A DNA stretch of 64,000 nt, taken from contig JABDBC010000006.1 of NCBI GenBank assembly GCA_013288825.1, positions 1-64,000 on the forward strand, read 5' to 3'. The notes under the pieces were generated by a model. It ran no database searches. It worked only from the letters and a program-made list of their open reading frames with translations, and was not told where the DNA came from. Position 1 is the first letter of the stretch. Each line of letters begins with the position of its first letter. Positions 42,733 to 52,164 of the stretch are shown piece after piece. Both the position numbers and the translations under genes were made by a program. This DNA is from Chlamydiota bacterium. Lineage in GTDB: Bacteria; Chlamydiota; Chlamydiia; Chlamydiales; Parachlamydiaceae.

Positions 42733-44101
42733 CAAAAACCCCCCTATAGATTCTCCCTTAGGCGATGAATCCCTCCCAGGCGAAGCCTCAACTTCTACAG
42801 AACAAAAACCACGACACGGAACTAATTCAACCCCTTCAACACCTACTCAAATTACGCGCATTGCCGAAATTCAACGAATGAACATCGACCAATTAAGTGC
42901 ATTTGGACGTCAAATCGGATTGAAACACCTCGCCTCCCTAACAAAGCCACAAATGGTTTTTGAAATTGTTAAATCAATCTCAGAAAATCCCAATGAGTTG
43001 CTTTACGGAGAAGGAGTTCTTGAAATATTACCCGATGGATTCGGTTTCCTCCGCTCTCCAAACTACAACTACCTCCCTTCTGCCGAAGATATCTATGTTT
43101 CTCCCGCGCAAATTCGACGCTTTGACCTGCGCAAGGGGGACACTGTCAATGGAACCATCCGCCCCCCAAAAGAAAAAGAAAAATATTTCGCACTTCTGAA
43201 AGTAGATAGCATCAATGGCGTTTCCCCTGAAAAAGCTCGTGAACGGATATTGTTTGAGAACCTCACTCCCCTCTATCCTAACGAACGAATTATCATGGAG
43301 ACTACTCCAGATAAAATCTCTACTCGCGTTTTAGACCTCGCCGCTCCCGTAGGAAAAGGGCAACGAGCCCTTATCGTCGCTCCGCCAAGAACAGGTAAAA
43401 CGATACTTTTGCAGAATATTGCCGAAGCTATTGCTAAGAATAATCCAGAAATCACATTAATTGTTCTATTGATCGACGAACGTCCTGAAGAAGTTACAGA
43501 CATGCAGCGACTCGTCAAAGGCGAAGTCATTTCTTCCACCTTCGATGAACCCCCTGAACGCCATATTCAAGTCACAGAAATGGTCTTGGAAAAAGCACGA
43601 CGCCTCGTCGAACATGGACACGATGTCGTTATCTTGCTGGATTCCATTACCCGCCTAGCACGTGCCTACAATACCGTACAACCCCATTCTGGAAAGATTT
43701 TGACCGGTGGTATCGATGCCAATGCCCTTCACAAACCAAAGAGGTTTTTTGGTTCTGCAAGGAACATTGATCAAGGAGGCTCCCTTACTATAATTGCAAC
43801 AGCCCTTATTGATACAGGCTCGCGTATGGACGAGGTGATCTTTGAGGAATTTAAAGGTACAGGCAATATGGAACTCGTTCTTGACCGTCGTTTGACCGAC
43901 AGACGAATCTATCCTGGGATTGATCTGATGAAGAGCGGAACCCGTAAAGAAGAGCTCCTATACCATCCTAACGAGCTCGAAAAGATTTACTTATTGCGTG
44001 AAGCCTTAGCAGATTTGCCCCTTACTGATGCCATGAACCTCTTGACAACACGCCTTAAAAAGGCAAAAAATAACGTAGAGTTCCTTTTATCAATGAGCTA
44101 G
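42719..44101 (+). CDS. rho: Transcription termination factor Rho
   Basis: 460 residues from the ATG after AGGAG. The first 45 residues are low-complexity and chlamydia-like. The Rho N-terminal domain starts at about 50 ([20 protein letters not shown]), followed by the RNA-binding cold-shock-like part ([38 protein letters not shown]), Walker A in [12 protein letters not shown], Walker B in [14 protein letters not shown], and the Q and R loop regions. It is a hexameric helicase that ends transcription. Longer frames extend into coaE and are unlikely. Confidence 0.96.
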   Translation: MNHDNKNPPIDSPLGDESLPGEASTSTEQKPRHGTNSTPSTPTQITRIAEIQRMNIDQLSAFGRQIGLKHLASLTKPQMVFEIVKSISENPNELLYGEGVLEILPDGFGFLRSPNYNYLPSAEDIYVSPAQIRRFDLRKGDTVNGTIRPPKEKEKYFALLKVDSINGVSPEKARERILFENLTPLYPNERIIMETTPDKISTRVLDLAAPVGKGQRALIVAPPRTGKTILLQNIAEAIAKNNPEITLIVLLIDERPEEVTDMQRLVKGEVISSTFDEPPERHIQVTEMVLEKARRLVEHGHDVVILLDSITRLARAYNTVQPHSGKILTGGIDANALHKPKRFFGSARNIDQGGSLTIIATALIDTGSRMDEVIFEEFKGTGNMELVLDRRLTDRRIYPGIDLMKSGTRKEELLYHPNELEKIYLLREALADLPLTDAMNLLTTRLKKAKNNVEFLLSMS

Positions 44102-44116
44102 AAATGAGGAAGATTT

Positions 44117-44935
44117 ATGCGTCGTAACGTAATCATTTTTGCCCTTGTACTGCTGGGAGCCGGCAGTTGGTGGATGTGGGAAAATCAACCAGACATCCGC
44201 AATACCATCGAACAGTATGTTGAAAATGGGGACTTTCTAACTCTTGAAGCACGTTATACACCCAAACAATTGATGGAGAATCACCGAAAGGATCTTCTAG
44301 CCGATGGTCAGCATAGTTTTCAGGACCCCGCAATAAAATATTATCCCTACCTACTTTTAGATGTTAAGTATGTCCAAAGTGATAAAAAAACTCGTGAAAG
44401 TAAAGTGCTATGGTGTCTGACAGATGGTGAAATGGTTTTGGATACAGAAAATTGGGAAACAACCCATGGTTTTGAAGATGCTATAAATGCCGAGGCCGAC
44501 CGCAATGACTTCAAAGTCATTCAAGCATTGGCCAAAAATGGGGGCTCCTTAACGCGAGAACAGCTTCAAAATGAATTGCGCTTAGAGCCGGAAGCCATTG
44601 CCCCTTGGATTAAAAGTGCATTAACAAAGCATCTTATTGTGCAAAATGATGGAGAGCTGCAACTCCATTTCCAAAATCCCAAAATACAGGTGCAGCCTCA
44701 AACTAAAATTAAGCAAAACTTTGTATCGAGATCGACATATCAGTCATCGAGAGTGGCAAAGAAGTATAGTGCTAGCCAAGTAGAAAAAATGGCTCAAGCA
44801 GCTTTTGGCCCCACATTTAGTATTAGGGAAACGAAAGAAGTGTATTTGCCTGTCTACTGGATATCAGTACAGAATCCCGACGGAACAACCCTCACAACAT
44901 ACTGGAATGCCATCAGCGGGCAAAGAATGGAATAA
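44117..44935 (+). CDS. Conserved membrane-anchored chlamydial protein downstream of rho
   Basis: 272 residues. One N-terminal membrane span (VIIFALVLLGAGSWWMW) is followed by a soluble region with no named domain that I recognise. A winged-helix-like part lies at about 135-180 (KVIQALAKNGGSLTREQLQN). The end WISVQNPDGTTLTTYWNAIS looks like a small beta domain. In C. trachomatis the gene after rho (CT490, as I recall) is a hypothetical in the same position, so this may be its homologue. It starts 15 bp after rho and probably shares its transcript. Confidence 0.65.
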   Translation: MRRNVIIFALVLLGAGSWWMWENQPDIRNTIEQYVENGDFLTLEARYTPKQLMENHRKDLLADGQHSFQDPAIKYYPYLLLDVKYVQSDKKTRESKVLWCLTDGEMVLDTENWETTHGFEDAINAEADRNDFKVIQALAKNGGSLTREQLQNELRLEPEAIAPWIKSALTKHLIVQNDGELQLHFQNPKIQVQPQTKIKQNFVSRSTYQSSRVAKKYSASQVEKMAQAAFGPTFSIRETKEVYLPVYWISVQNPDGTTLTTYWNAISGQRME

Positions 44936-44937
44936 AT

Positions 44938-45717
44938 ATGATACAAACAGATAATTACAGATACCTGTCAGAGCTGCCAAAAGAGCTTGCAGAGAAAGTT
45001 AGCAAAGAATGCAAGCATCGCATGGCAGAGCAATTTTATACATATTCCAACATTTTAACAGACAAAGCATCGAACGAATCTGACAAATTATTTGACGAAG
45101 CATTGAAAATAGGAAAAAAAAGAACAGGCGATATTTTTGAACCAACTGATATTGTTGAAATTTCTTCTGAACAAAAGCTGAAAATGCTAGATCGAGCTGT
45201 GGAGGTAAATAAGGGAACATTACTAAGCAACGTAGGTGCAATCATAGCCTGTGTTTCTTGTATTTTTTTGATCCTAGGAACTCTCCTTTTGATCGCTAGT
45301 TTCTCCTCTGCGCCTCTACTCCAACTAGCATTGTATGTACTTGGTGGCGGGGGAATTGGATTTATCACTGCCGTCGTTCTTGCAGCGATTAATGATAGTC
45401 CAAAAAAGAAGCGGGATGCAGAAATAAATGAAATTATCAAAGTGTTGGCAGAACAACACATTTTAAGAGCTCAAATATTAATCGCTACCCCAGTAGAAGG
45501 AAGTACATCACTTCAGAAAAAATACAGCGCCTATAAAATACTTGAGATTTTTACTGAGGAAAGCGATACAAAAAAAGCGACAGAAAGTGCTAACAAATAT
45601 ATTTGTGATCTCAGCCATTTATCGGAACGTTATTTGAAATCCCAGATCAAATGCATACACTCCGAGCTACATCAAACTTGGGTAAATTTGAAAATTGCGA
45701 CTAAAACGCCAAAATAA
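44938..45717 (+). CDS. Inc-like membrane protein, first of two paralogues
   Basis: 259 residues. A helical N-terminus starts with MIQTDNYRYLSELPKELA. A bilobed hydrophobic domain lies at about 95-150 (LSNVGAIIACVSCIFLILGT and LYVLGGGGIGFITAVVLAAI). A conserved SPKKKRDAEINEIIKVLAEQ and a helical tail follow. There is no Sec signal. Two adjacent spans with a short loop are typical of chlamydial Inc proteins. It begins 2 bp after the preceding gene. The next gene is a clear paralogue. Inc status is inferred from architecture. Confidence 0.55.
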   Translation: MIQTDNYRYLSELPKELAEKVSKECKHRMAEQFYTYSNILTDKASNESDKLFDEALKIGKKRTGDIFEPTDIVEISSEQKLKMLDRAVEVNKGTLLSNVGAIIACVSCIFLILGTLLLIASFSSAPLLQLALYVLGGGGIGFITAVVLAAINDSPKKKRDAEINEIIKVLAEQHILRAQILIATPVEGSTSLQKKYSAYKILEIFTEESDTKKATESANKYICDLSHLSERYLKSQIKCIHSELHQTWVNLKIATKTPK

Positions 45718-45770
45718 AGAATTGACCTCTCCTGTGTCTTTGAATCAGACCCCACTACTAACAGGTTAAT

Positions 45771-46541
45771 ATGATACAAACAGATAGATACCTAATAGAT
45801 CTGCCAATGAATCTTGCAAATAAACTTAGAGATGAATGCAAGAGTCTCTTGGCACAACAATTTGATATTGGTGAACAGTTAAAGCAAGGAAGAATAGACG
45901 AAGTAGATTTGAATTTATTTGGAAAAATGTTCGCAATTGGAAGTATAAGAGAAAATGATGTTTTTAAAACTGTTACTGCTATTACCCCTGCAGCAAGACA
46001 GAAATTACTTACTCAAGCAGAGCAAATAAATAAAAATTCGCGTTTAAGCAATTTTGGGGCGTTATTGTTTTGTGCTGGGATGATTTGTTTGATTGTAGGG
46101 CTTATCCTATTTCCAGCAACTAGTTTATCGGCAACATTATATAATGTTACGTGGACCTTATATGGATGTGCTGGAGCTTCATTTATTACAGCAATTGTCT
46201 TGGGCATCATAGACATTACCCCAAAAAAGAAAAGAGATGCAGAAGTAAAGAAAATTATTACTGCGTTAGCTGAGCAACACATTATACAGACACAAACATT
46301 AGTAAGTACTCTTTCTGAAAAAGAAGGCATTACTAAATATCAATTATCGTATTATCAATATAAAACAATCGAAATTTTTACTGATGAAGCCGACACTGTT
46401 AAAGCAACAAAAATAGCCCAAGTATGTCTTCAGAGGGATCTTTCTCAATATTCAAAAGAAGAGTTACAAAAAGAGATTGCCTTAATAATGGTAAAACTTA
46501 ATCACATTTGGATCAGCTTTAGATCTTCCGCACAAAAATAG
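45771..46541 (+). CDS. Inc-like membrane protein, second of two paralogues
   Basis: 256 residues. It shares with its neighbour the start MIQTD, the bilobed hydrophobic domain at about 90-145 (LSNFGALLFCAGMICLIVGL and YGCAGASFITAIVLGIID), the TPKKKRDAEVKKIITALAEQ segment and a helical tail with EIFTDEADT. The divergence suggests an old duplication. There is no Sec signal or known domain. A 53 bp gap separates it from the first copy, so it may be on the same transcript. No gene follows until 47,352. Confidence 0.55.
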   Translation: MIQTDRYLIDLPMNLANKLRDECKSLLAQQFDIGEQLKQGRIDEVDLNLFGKMFAIGSIRENDVFKTVTAITPAARQKLLTQAEQINKNSRLSNFGALLFCAGMICLIVGLILFPATSLSATLYNVTWTLYGCAGASFITAIVLGIIDITPKKKRDAEVKKIITALAEQHIIQTQTLVSTLSEKEGITKYQLSYYQYKTIEIFTDEADTVKATKIAQVCLQRDLSQYSKEELQKEIALIMVKLNHIWISFRSSAQK

Positions 46542-46667
46542 CTGTAACTTTAACACAGGCTGGTGCCACAAGCGCGCACAGGATGTCCCAGCGCACAGCC
46601 AAGGACGTTGCACACGGCTACACGGCTGAACCTTATACAGTCCAGAAGCCGCGCATGGGACAGTTCT

Positions 46668-46753
46668 GCATAAGGGCATACTTTTAACACAGGCCAATCT
46701 ACGAATGTAAAAGTCTTTTTATGTGGCCTGGGTGAAAAGGTATGCCCTTATGC
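46668..46753. repeat. Imperfect inverted repeat after the Inc-like pair
   Basis: Arms GCATAAGGGCATA and TTTTAACACAGGCCA pair with TGGCCTGGGTGAAAAGG and TATGCCCTTATGC across a 27 base loop. The region before it (46,542-46,667) is GC-rich with further short repeats and no gene. Confidence 0.6.
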
Positions 46754-46754
46754 G

Positions 46755-47230
46755 AGAACCGTCCTGGGGAGCAACGAATGGACAGATTATGCGAGAATTT
46801 GTGCGGTTTCGTGCCAGCAATTTCTGAGCCCATTTCATCAACGATCTTCTCATTTTTTCCCTTTTTTATCTCATTCTGTAGCCCACACCAAGGTTTTCGC
46901 GAGCCTGCGAGCAAAACCGCAGGTGTGGGAAAAAACGAGACCACAAATAAACCAGGGACTGGTTCTTCATTTTTGTTCTTTTTTTTAACAAAACATGTGA
47001 TTAAAAAGAGCAAAAGAGAAGAACCAGTTCCCTGGTTTATTTTTAATTTTTATCGTTCCCACACCTGCGGTTTCGCTCGCAGGCTCGCGAAAACCTTGGT
47101 GTGGGCTACAAAATGAGATAAAAAAGGGAAAAAATGAGAAGATCGTTCATTAAATGGACCCGGAAATGAGGGGAACGAAACCGCACAAATTCTCGCATAA
47201 TCTGTCCGTTCGTTGCTCCCCAGAACCGTC
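46755..47230. repeat. Class B nested palindrome, copy 1
   Basis: Outer arms of about 58 bp (GTCCTGGGGAGCAACGAATG, GCGAGAATTTGTGCGGTTTC) enclose a middle pair (TGTAGCCCACACCAAGGTTT, TCGCGAGCCTGCGAGC). The middle pair encloses an inner pair (AACCAGGGACTGGTTCTTC). The three nested hairpins fill the gap before the TPR-porin gene. The middle and inner pairs recur at 58.5 kb, but the outer pair does not. Long translations from this region are by-products. Confidence 0.8.
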
Positions 47231-47351
47231 CCCGGCGCGCTTTGCCCTAGCAACGCCTCTTGTATGATCTTGTCTGCGCGTGGGACGTTTCTGGGGCGCA
47301 AGTTCCCGCAATAATACTTTTCCTTTCAAAATTTTCGATGATAGAGTATCT

Positions 47352-50222
47352 ATGAAACGAGCTAAACACGCTGAGATTATCAACGTTATGAAAATTCTAC
47401 ATTTTTTCAGCTTCTCCACCTTCCTGTTCATCACTCAACAACTCTGTCTATTTGGAAATATCCCTCCACGTATCCATGAAAATAATAAAAGCATCGTTCC
47501 TATCCGAAATCAGGTCTCCGACTTCGAAACACAATTTGTCCTCGCCAAAATTCTTTCCCACCACGAAAACACTCAAGAAGCCGCTCTCAACTATTTTGAA
47601 GCTTTATTAAATGACAGACCCCTTCTCTCAAAGCCCCTTGAGCACCCTAAAATTGAACAAAGATCTCAACGCAATACAAAAAAAATAGAATTGCACTCGA
47701 TAGTCCCGATTAATCAGCAAGTAAACGAGGTTGATACTCGCTGGGCATTAGCTAGAGTCTATTCTCATGAGGAAGAAACTCAGAATGCTGCCCTAACGCA
47801 ATATGTGTGGTTGCTTGCTAAAAAACCCGATAACGTTGAAATCTCAATCGAAATGGCTCGTCTCTATATTACAATGAAAAAATTCCACGAGGGTTTAGCT
47901 CTTTTTTATAGCGCTCTAGAGCAACATCCGCACAATCTCAAATTGTTAATCGCAACAGCTCAAGGGGAAGTGGCGTCAGGTCATGCTGAGAAAGCGAAAG
48001 CGCTTTTTGCGAAAGCCTTTTGCATCTTTGGCGAAAGCAGCACCATACTGCTTGATTACGCGGACGCAATGATGATGTGGGGGGATTTTTATCAAGCTGA
48101 AAATATCTATCGCAATTCATTGGAAAACGATCCCTGCTCACTCGACCTTCGTTTAAAATTAGCCTGGTCACTAGCAAGCCCACAGCGATATGAAGAAGCG
48201 GAAGGAATTTATACAGAGCTTTTATTCGAATGGCCAAATAATCCGAAAATCCTAGAGGCACTAACGCGACTTAAATACCAAGAAATGGACTTCAACAAAG
48301 CTCATGAGTTAGTAGAAGGCCTTTTGCTAATAGATCCTTCCAATTCCCAATATCTGCAATTAAAAGCTGACATCCTCTTCAAGAAAGAAGATTATTGCAA
48401 GTCCATTGCTACCTATAATGAATTTACAAATGATCGAAAATATGGCGTTCATGCTTACGTAGGGATTGGACGAGCATATTTAAAGCTCGGACAATGCGAT
48501 AAAGCCCATGCAGCTTTTACAGCTGCTTATGCTAGCCATCCCAAAGATATTGAAGCACAATACTACTTTGCTGACAATGGCGTCCTAGACACAATGTACA
48601 TTGAAAACATCATTTGTACTAGCACACCAGTACAGTTGCAAGAATGGGCAGATGTCTACATCCAAAATGGAATGCCCTGCACTGCACTGGTGCTTTATAA
48701 AGCCATTCTAGAGATCGATCCAGAGTATTTTCCAGCCCAGATCGGTCAAGCAGAAATGTTAAGTACCTTGGAGTATTATTCGGAGGCACTCGAAATATAT
48801 CAGAATCTTCTTGTGACATTTCCAAAAAATGCCAAACTTATGGTAGCTGTTGCAAGGATTACAGGTTGGTTTAAAAACTATGACCTTTCCATCCAATATT
48901 ATGATGACATCTTAAAAATCAACCCCTATGACCCTGTATTATATCGTGAGAAGGCTAGGACGGCACTTTGGGGAAAACAGTTTCCCCTTGCCATGGCGAC
49001 TTATGACGAACTTCTTGAGATGCTAAATGATTCTTATTCTGACAATCTCATCAGAGAGTCTATTGTACTTGAAAAACGTGCCAAGACCTTAGTTTGGGAT
49101 AAACGTTACATAAGTTCTTTAGATGCATACAAAGAGCTAACAGATTTTAATCCTAGCAACCAGGAAGCTCTTTTTGATTATGCCCAGAGCAATTGTATCA
49201 TTGGTCTCTGTGATCGCTCAAAGGACATTTACGCACACATTCTGAATTTAAACCCCAATCACGGTTTAGTTAAGAAGGCGTGGGATAGAAATGAGATGCG
49301 GTCTCATTTTGGAATGCAGGGCAATTTTTCATATTGGAGAGAGATTGGGTCTGGGACTTTTGCTCAATCTCAAATTGCCAGATATAAGTTTGACACTGTA
49401 TTTGAACTACCTTTGTCATGCCGCTCTCATGTAAGGTTTATACAACAAGAATATGTTGAGAATCCCTTTTTTAACTTTAAATTCTATCCAGCTGAGGGGC
49501 AGACAATCGAGTCCGATTGCATCTTTAATGAGTATGTCAGCGGCTTTGTGAGTGCGACATATAAAACCTATTTTCATCAATTCAAGTCAACGTTTTCTAG
49601 TCACAACAGATTATTATTGAACATGCAAGACTATTTTCAGGTGGTTTTGGGTTGCAATAGAGAAGATGAAATTTACAACTATTTTTCTTTGAAAGAGGCT
49701 ATACAATCTATTAATAGCTGGGTAACTGTTTCTTCGAACATCACTCGATACTGGAACATCGGAGGAACTTATCAAAACTACTCCTACAACGACCACAATA
49801 ATCAAACACATTTCAATCTAATTACAGAGTATCAGTTCTCCGAAGATCCACATGTCTTTAAAATTATACTGCAGGGTAATTATCGCAATGCTGTTCATCA
49901 ATCCATTGTGATCCTTTGTGGAACTACAGAGATCGATGTGATCCACCCTTACTGGACCCCTGACAAGTACTTTTCAGGCAGCATTACTTTGGAAATTCGC
50001 CGCGACTTTAGAGATACTGTGTATTGCGAGGCCCCACAGCGTTATATAGACATTAAGATCACTGGGGAAACAGATAATGTAAACAATCCTTCTATACAAG
50101 CCATTTTGGAATGCAAATATGATTTTGATACCCATTGGGGATTTGAATTAAAGGGTCTCATACAACGTTCTAAGCAGTGGAATGCCGAAGGGGCATGGGG
50201 AACACTGTCTTATCGTTTTTAG
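47352..50222 (+). CDS. TPR outer-membrane protein, exopolysaccharide secretin-like (BcsC/PgaA/PelB type)
   Basis: 956 residues from the ATG giving MKRAKHAEII; a second ATG 36 bp on (MKILHF) gives a tighter signal peptide (LHFFSFSTFLFITQQLCLFG). TPR repeats span about residues 130-660 (NVEISIEMARLYITMKKFHE, AEMLSTLEYYSEALEIYQNL, DPVLYREKARTALWGKQFPL). The last 290 residues are beta-rich and end in GTLSYRF, as expected for an outer-membrane barrel with a terminal Phe. This is the layout of BcsC, PgaA and PelB, which bind a nascent polysaccharide and guide it through the outer membrane. It faces the synthase genes convergently, with the unknown gene between. Confidence 0.78.
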   Translation: MKRAKHAEIINVMKILHFFSFSTFLFITQQLCLFGNIPPRIHENNKSIVPIRNQVSDFETQFVLAKILSHHENTQEAALNYFEALLNDRPLLSKPLEHPKIEQRSQRNTKKIELHSIVPINQQVNEVDTRWALARVYSHEEETQNAALTQYVWLLAKKPDNVEISIEMARLYITMKKFHEGLALFYSALEQHPHNLKLLIATAQGEVASGHAEKAKALFAKAFCIFGESSTILLDYADAMMMWGDFYQAENIYRNSLENDPCSLDLRLKLAWSLASPQRYEEAEGIYTELLFEWPNNPKILEALTRLKYQEMDFNKAHELVEGLLLIDPSNSQYLQLKADILFKKEDYCKSIATYNEFTNDRKYGVHAYVGIGRAYLKLGQCDKAHAAFTAAYASHPKDIEAQYYFADNGVLDTMYIENIICTSTPVQLQEWADVYIQNGMPCTALVLYKAILEIDPEYFPAQIGQAEMLSTLEYYSEALEIYQNLLVTFPKNAKLMVAVARITGWFKNYDLSIQYYDDILKINPYDPVLYREKARTALWGKQFPLAMATYDELLEMLNDSYSDNLIRESIVLEKRAKTLVWDKRYISSLDAYKELTDFNPSNQEALFDYAQSNCIIGLCDRSKDIYAHILNLNPNHGLVKKAWDRNEMRSHFGMQGNFSYWREIGSGTFAQSQIARYKFDTVFELPLSCRSHVRFIQQEYVENPFFNFKFYPAEGQTIESDCIFNEYVSGFVSATYKTYFHQFKSTFSSHNRLLLNMQDYFQVVLGCNREDEIYNYFSLKEAIQSINSWVTVSSNITRYWNIGGTYQNYSYNDHNNQTHFNLITEYQFSEDPHVFKIILQGNYRNAVHQSIVILCGTTEIDVIHPYWTPDKYFSGSITLEIRRDFRDTVYCEAPQRYIDIKITGETDNVNNPSIQAILECKYDFDTHWGFELKGLIQRSKQWNAEGAWGTLSYRF

Positions 50223-50226
50223 GTAG

Positions 50227-51078
50227 ATGATGATGGAAGAATCTAGTAAAACATCGAAAGATCTCGACACTCTAATATTCCCATTTTTAGGTTCGTTAGA
50301 AGATGGGGAGCCCTTTGAATATTTACTACTATCTATTCACTCAGATTTCGTTGAAATTGCTATTTTAGAATGGCTTGTCAACCGTACAATATTGCATGTG
50401 GGGGACAAAGTAGATCTTTATATTCCAGAACTTTTGAGCGAGGACTATCGGTTTACAAGAAGAGTTGCAGACACTGTTGTTACAGCTCAACATAGCAACG
50501 AAATGAGAGGGGAAATTTATCGGATTTCTTTATCCAAAACAGATACATGTATTGTAAAAAGCCTTTCATTTGATGAATTTACCCATCAGTTGCCCTCAAC
50601 AATATTGCTTACAGACTTGCTAATTTCTCTGATTAAAGATTCCCTAATTTTAAAACAAGGCGTTAGGGTGTACTTGAAACATCTCGTCCCTTATTTTTCA
50701 AGAATCGTCAATTTTTCACATAAAGAGTATGTTAAGCTCGAAGAATTCTTTCTTCATGATGTTTTGCAACGCATTAAAGATAGTGAATATAAATTAGCAA
50801 ATCTTTATCAGCTGATAAGAGAAGAATTAATAAAACCTGAACAAATACCAATATATATTGATTTAGAAAGTCTAAGAGACATATTAGAATCGGAAATCTC
50901 CCTAACTCTTTTTAACATTGTATTTGCCGAGAAAAAAGACCTGAACATGACAGAGCGTCTACCGTCACAAACAGCTTACGGGTTTGGTATGTACATCAAC
51001 GCCATCAAAACCCTCGAAAAACGGCTATACTCTAACTACAACCACATTGTGCTCATTTATTTAAAATCATTAATCTAA
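50227..51078 (+). CDS. Unknown cytosolic protein of the exopolysaccharide locus
   Basis: 283 residues, no signal and no membrane span. The N-terminal half is beta-rich (VGDKVDLYIPELLSEDYRFT, MRGEIYRISLSK) and might be a small barrel. The C-terminal half is helical. The PilZ motif RxxxR with D/NxSxxG is not present, so c-di-GMP binding is not supported. It starts 4 bp after the porin-like gene and so shares its transcript, which is the main hint to its role. Three ATGs in a row leave the exact start open. I do not recognise the family. Confidence 0.55.
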   Translation: MMMEESSKTSKDLDTLIFPFLGSLEDGEPFEYLLLSIHSDFVEIAILEWLVNRTILHVGDKVDLYIPELLSEDYRFTRRVADTVVTAQHSNEMRGEIYRISLSKTDTCIVKSLSFDEFTHQLPSTILLTDLLISLIKDSLILKQGVRVYLKHLVPYFSRIVNFSHKEYVKLEEFFLHDVLQRIKDSEYKLANLYQLIREELIKPEQIPIYIDLESLRDILESEISLTLFNIVFAEKKDLNMTERLPSQTAYGFGMYINAIKTLEKRLYSNYNHIVLIYLKSLI

Positions 51079-51144
51079 GCACCCCCCCTACAAAACAACT
51101 AGTACACTGTAAAGTTATTATTGAGAGGTTGCCTGGATATCCTG

Positions 51145-52158
51145 TTATTTTTTTAGGTTGCTGATATGGTTCTGAAGCCACATTTGAAAAGAAGGCTGTG
51201 AACTCAGAGAATTATCCTCAAACTGCTCAATTCTCCAATCCTCCTCTTTATTTGCCTGGAACCAGACAATTCCCTTAATCCCCCATTTTTTTGACACTTC
51301 CAGGGCATCCTGGATCCATTGAACTTTCCTTTGACCCCCTGAACGTTGTACAGACGCTGTTTCGAAAACAACAATAGGCTTACGGGGCGCAATTTTTTTG
51401 AGCTGTAAATAAAGAGGCTTAAAAATCTGTTCAAAAGAACGCCAAGGACTTGTCCACAACAATTTTCGAGAGGTAGCTAACTCTGAACTGATATCCCAAT
51501 TGTATCCATCCATCCCCAACAGATCGACATATTGATCACCTGGGTAGTAATTGCGAGGAACATTCCAAGCATCATTGGGAATAGAATCAACATTGGGACA
51601 AAAGGCCCAAAAGACATTTATCACTTGCTTGCTTTTAAACGCATCCACCACATACCGGAACATCTTCTTATAGATTTCTGGAGATTCTGGACCATAGTCG
51701 GCTAATTGAGTGCCCCAGTGATATCTTGACAGGTTCATTTCGTGCGCAAAACGGATCACTAACGGCTTTTCCCATGATTTGATATCGTCAGCAATGGCAA
51801 AGAGATATGGATCATACAGCCCATCGAGAATATCTTCATAGGGTATCGTCGTTTCAATCTGATCAATAACTGACATAGGCTCCCAAGTTAAACAAGGAAT
51901 TGCTCCCCCGTTCCAGATGGCCTCCAAGGTAGGTGTAATGGGTTCATGTTGATGTACAGGGATAGGCCATTGCAAATAGAATACGATCATTTCGGGATCG
52001 ATTTTTGTTTCTTTTTGCAGTAGCTCTAGATCTTGTTCTGTAATAGGATACCCTTCTACAGCAAAGCCCCAGAAAGAGGAGGGATACTGCCACTCTTCAT
52101 CGATTTGACATCCGATTAGAAAAAGCGATATGAGCCATAAGAGAAGGTTTCTTTTCAT
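51145..52158 (-). CDS. GH26-like glycoside hydrolase lipoprotein
   Basis: 337 residues. A lipoprotein signal ends LFLIGCQ. The domain follows the GH26 (beta-mannanase/lichenase) fold, with the acid-base Glu in VIRFAHEMNLSRYHWG, then NVFWAFCPN, the barrel strand VDLLGMDGYNWD and the nucleophile Glu in PIVVFETASV. GH26 enzymes cut beta-1,4-mannan or beta-1,3-1,4-glucan. It follows the synthase gene by 6 bp. A hydrolase beside a synthase is usual in polysaccharide secretion loci (BcsZ, PelA, PgaB) and may trim or release the polymer at the periplasmic face. Confidence 0.78.
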   Translation of the reverse strand: MKRNLLLWLISLFLIGCQIDEEWQYPSSFWGFAVEGYPITEQDLELLQKETKIDPEMIVFYLQWPIPVHQHEPITPTLEAIWNGGAIPCLTWEPMSVIDQIETTIPYEDILDGLYDPYLFAIADDIKSWEKPLVIRFAHEMNLSRYHWGTQLADYGPESPEIYKKMFRYVVDAFKSKQVINVFWAFCPNVDSIPNDAWNVPRNYYPGDQYVDLLGMDGYNWDISSELATSRKLLWTSPWRSFEQIFKPLYLQLKKIAPRKPIVVFETASVQRSGGQRKVQWIQDALEVSKKWGIKGIVWFQANKEEDWRIEQFEDNSLSSQPSFQMWLQNHISNLKK

Positions 52159-52164
52159 TTCATC

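Noticed and set aside
46482-47301. Several 70-120 codon frames on both strands between the Inc-like pair and the porin gene
   Set aside because: They lie entirely in nested palindromes, mirror each other on the two strands and have no protein-like composition.
50227-51078. PilZ-type c-di-GMP receptor for the synthase
   Set aside because: No RxxxR plus D/NxSxxG motif is present; only a vague beta-rich N-terminus.
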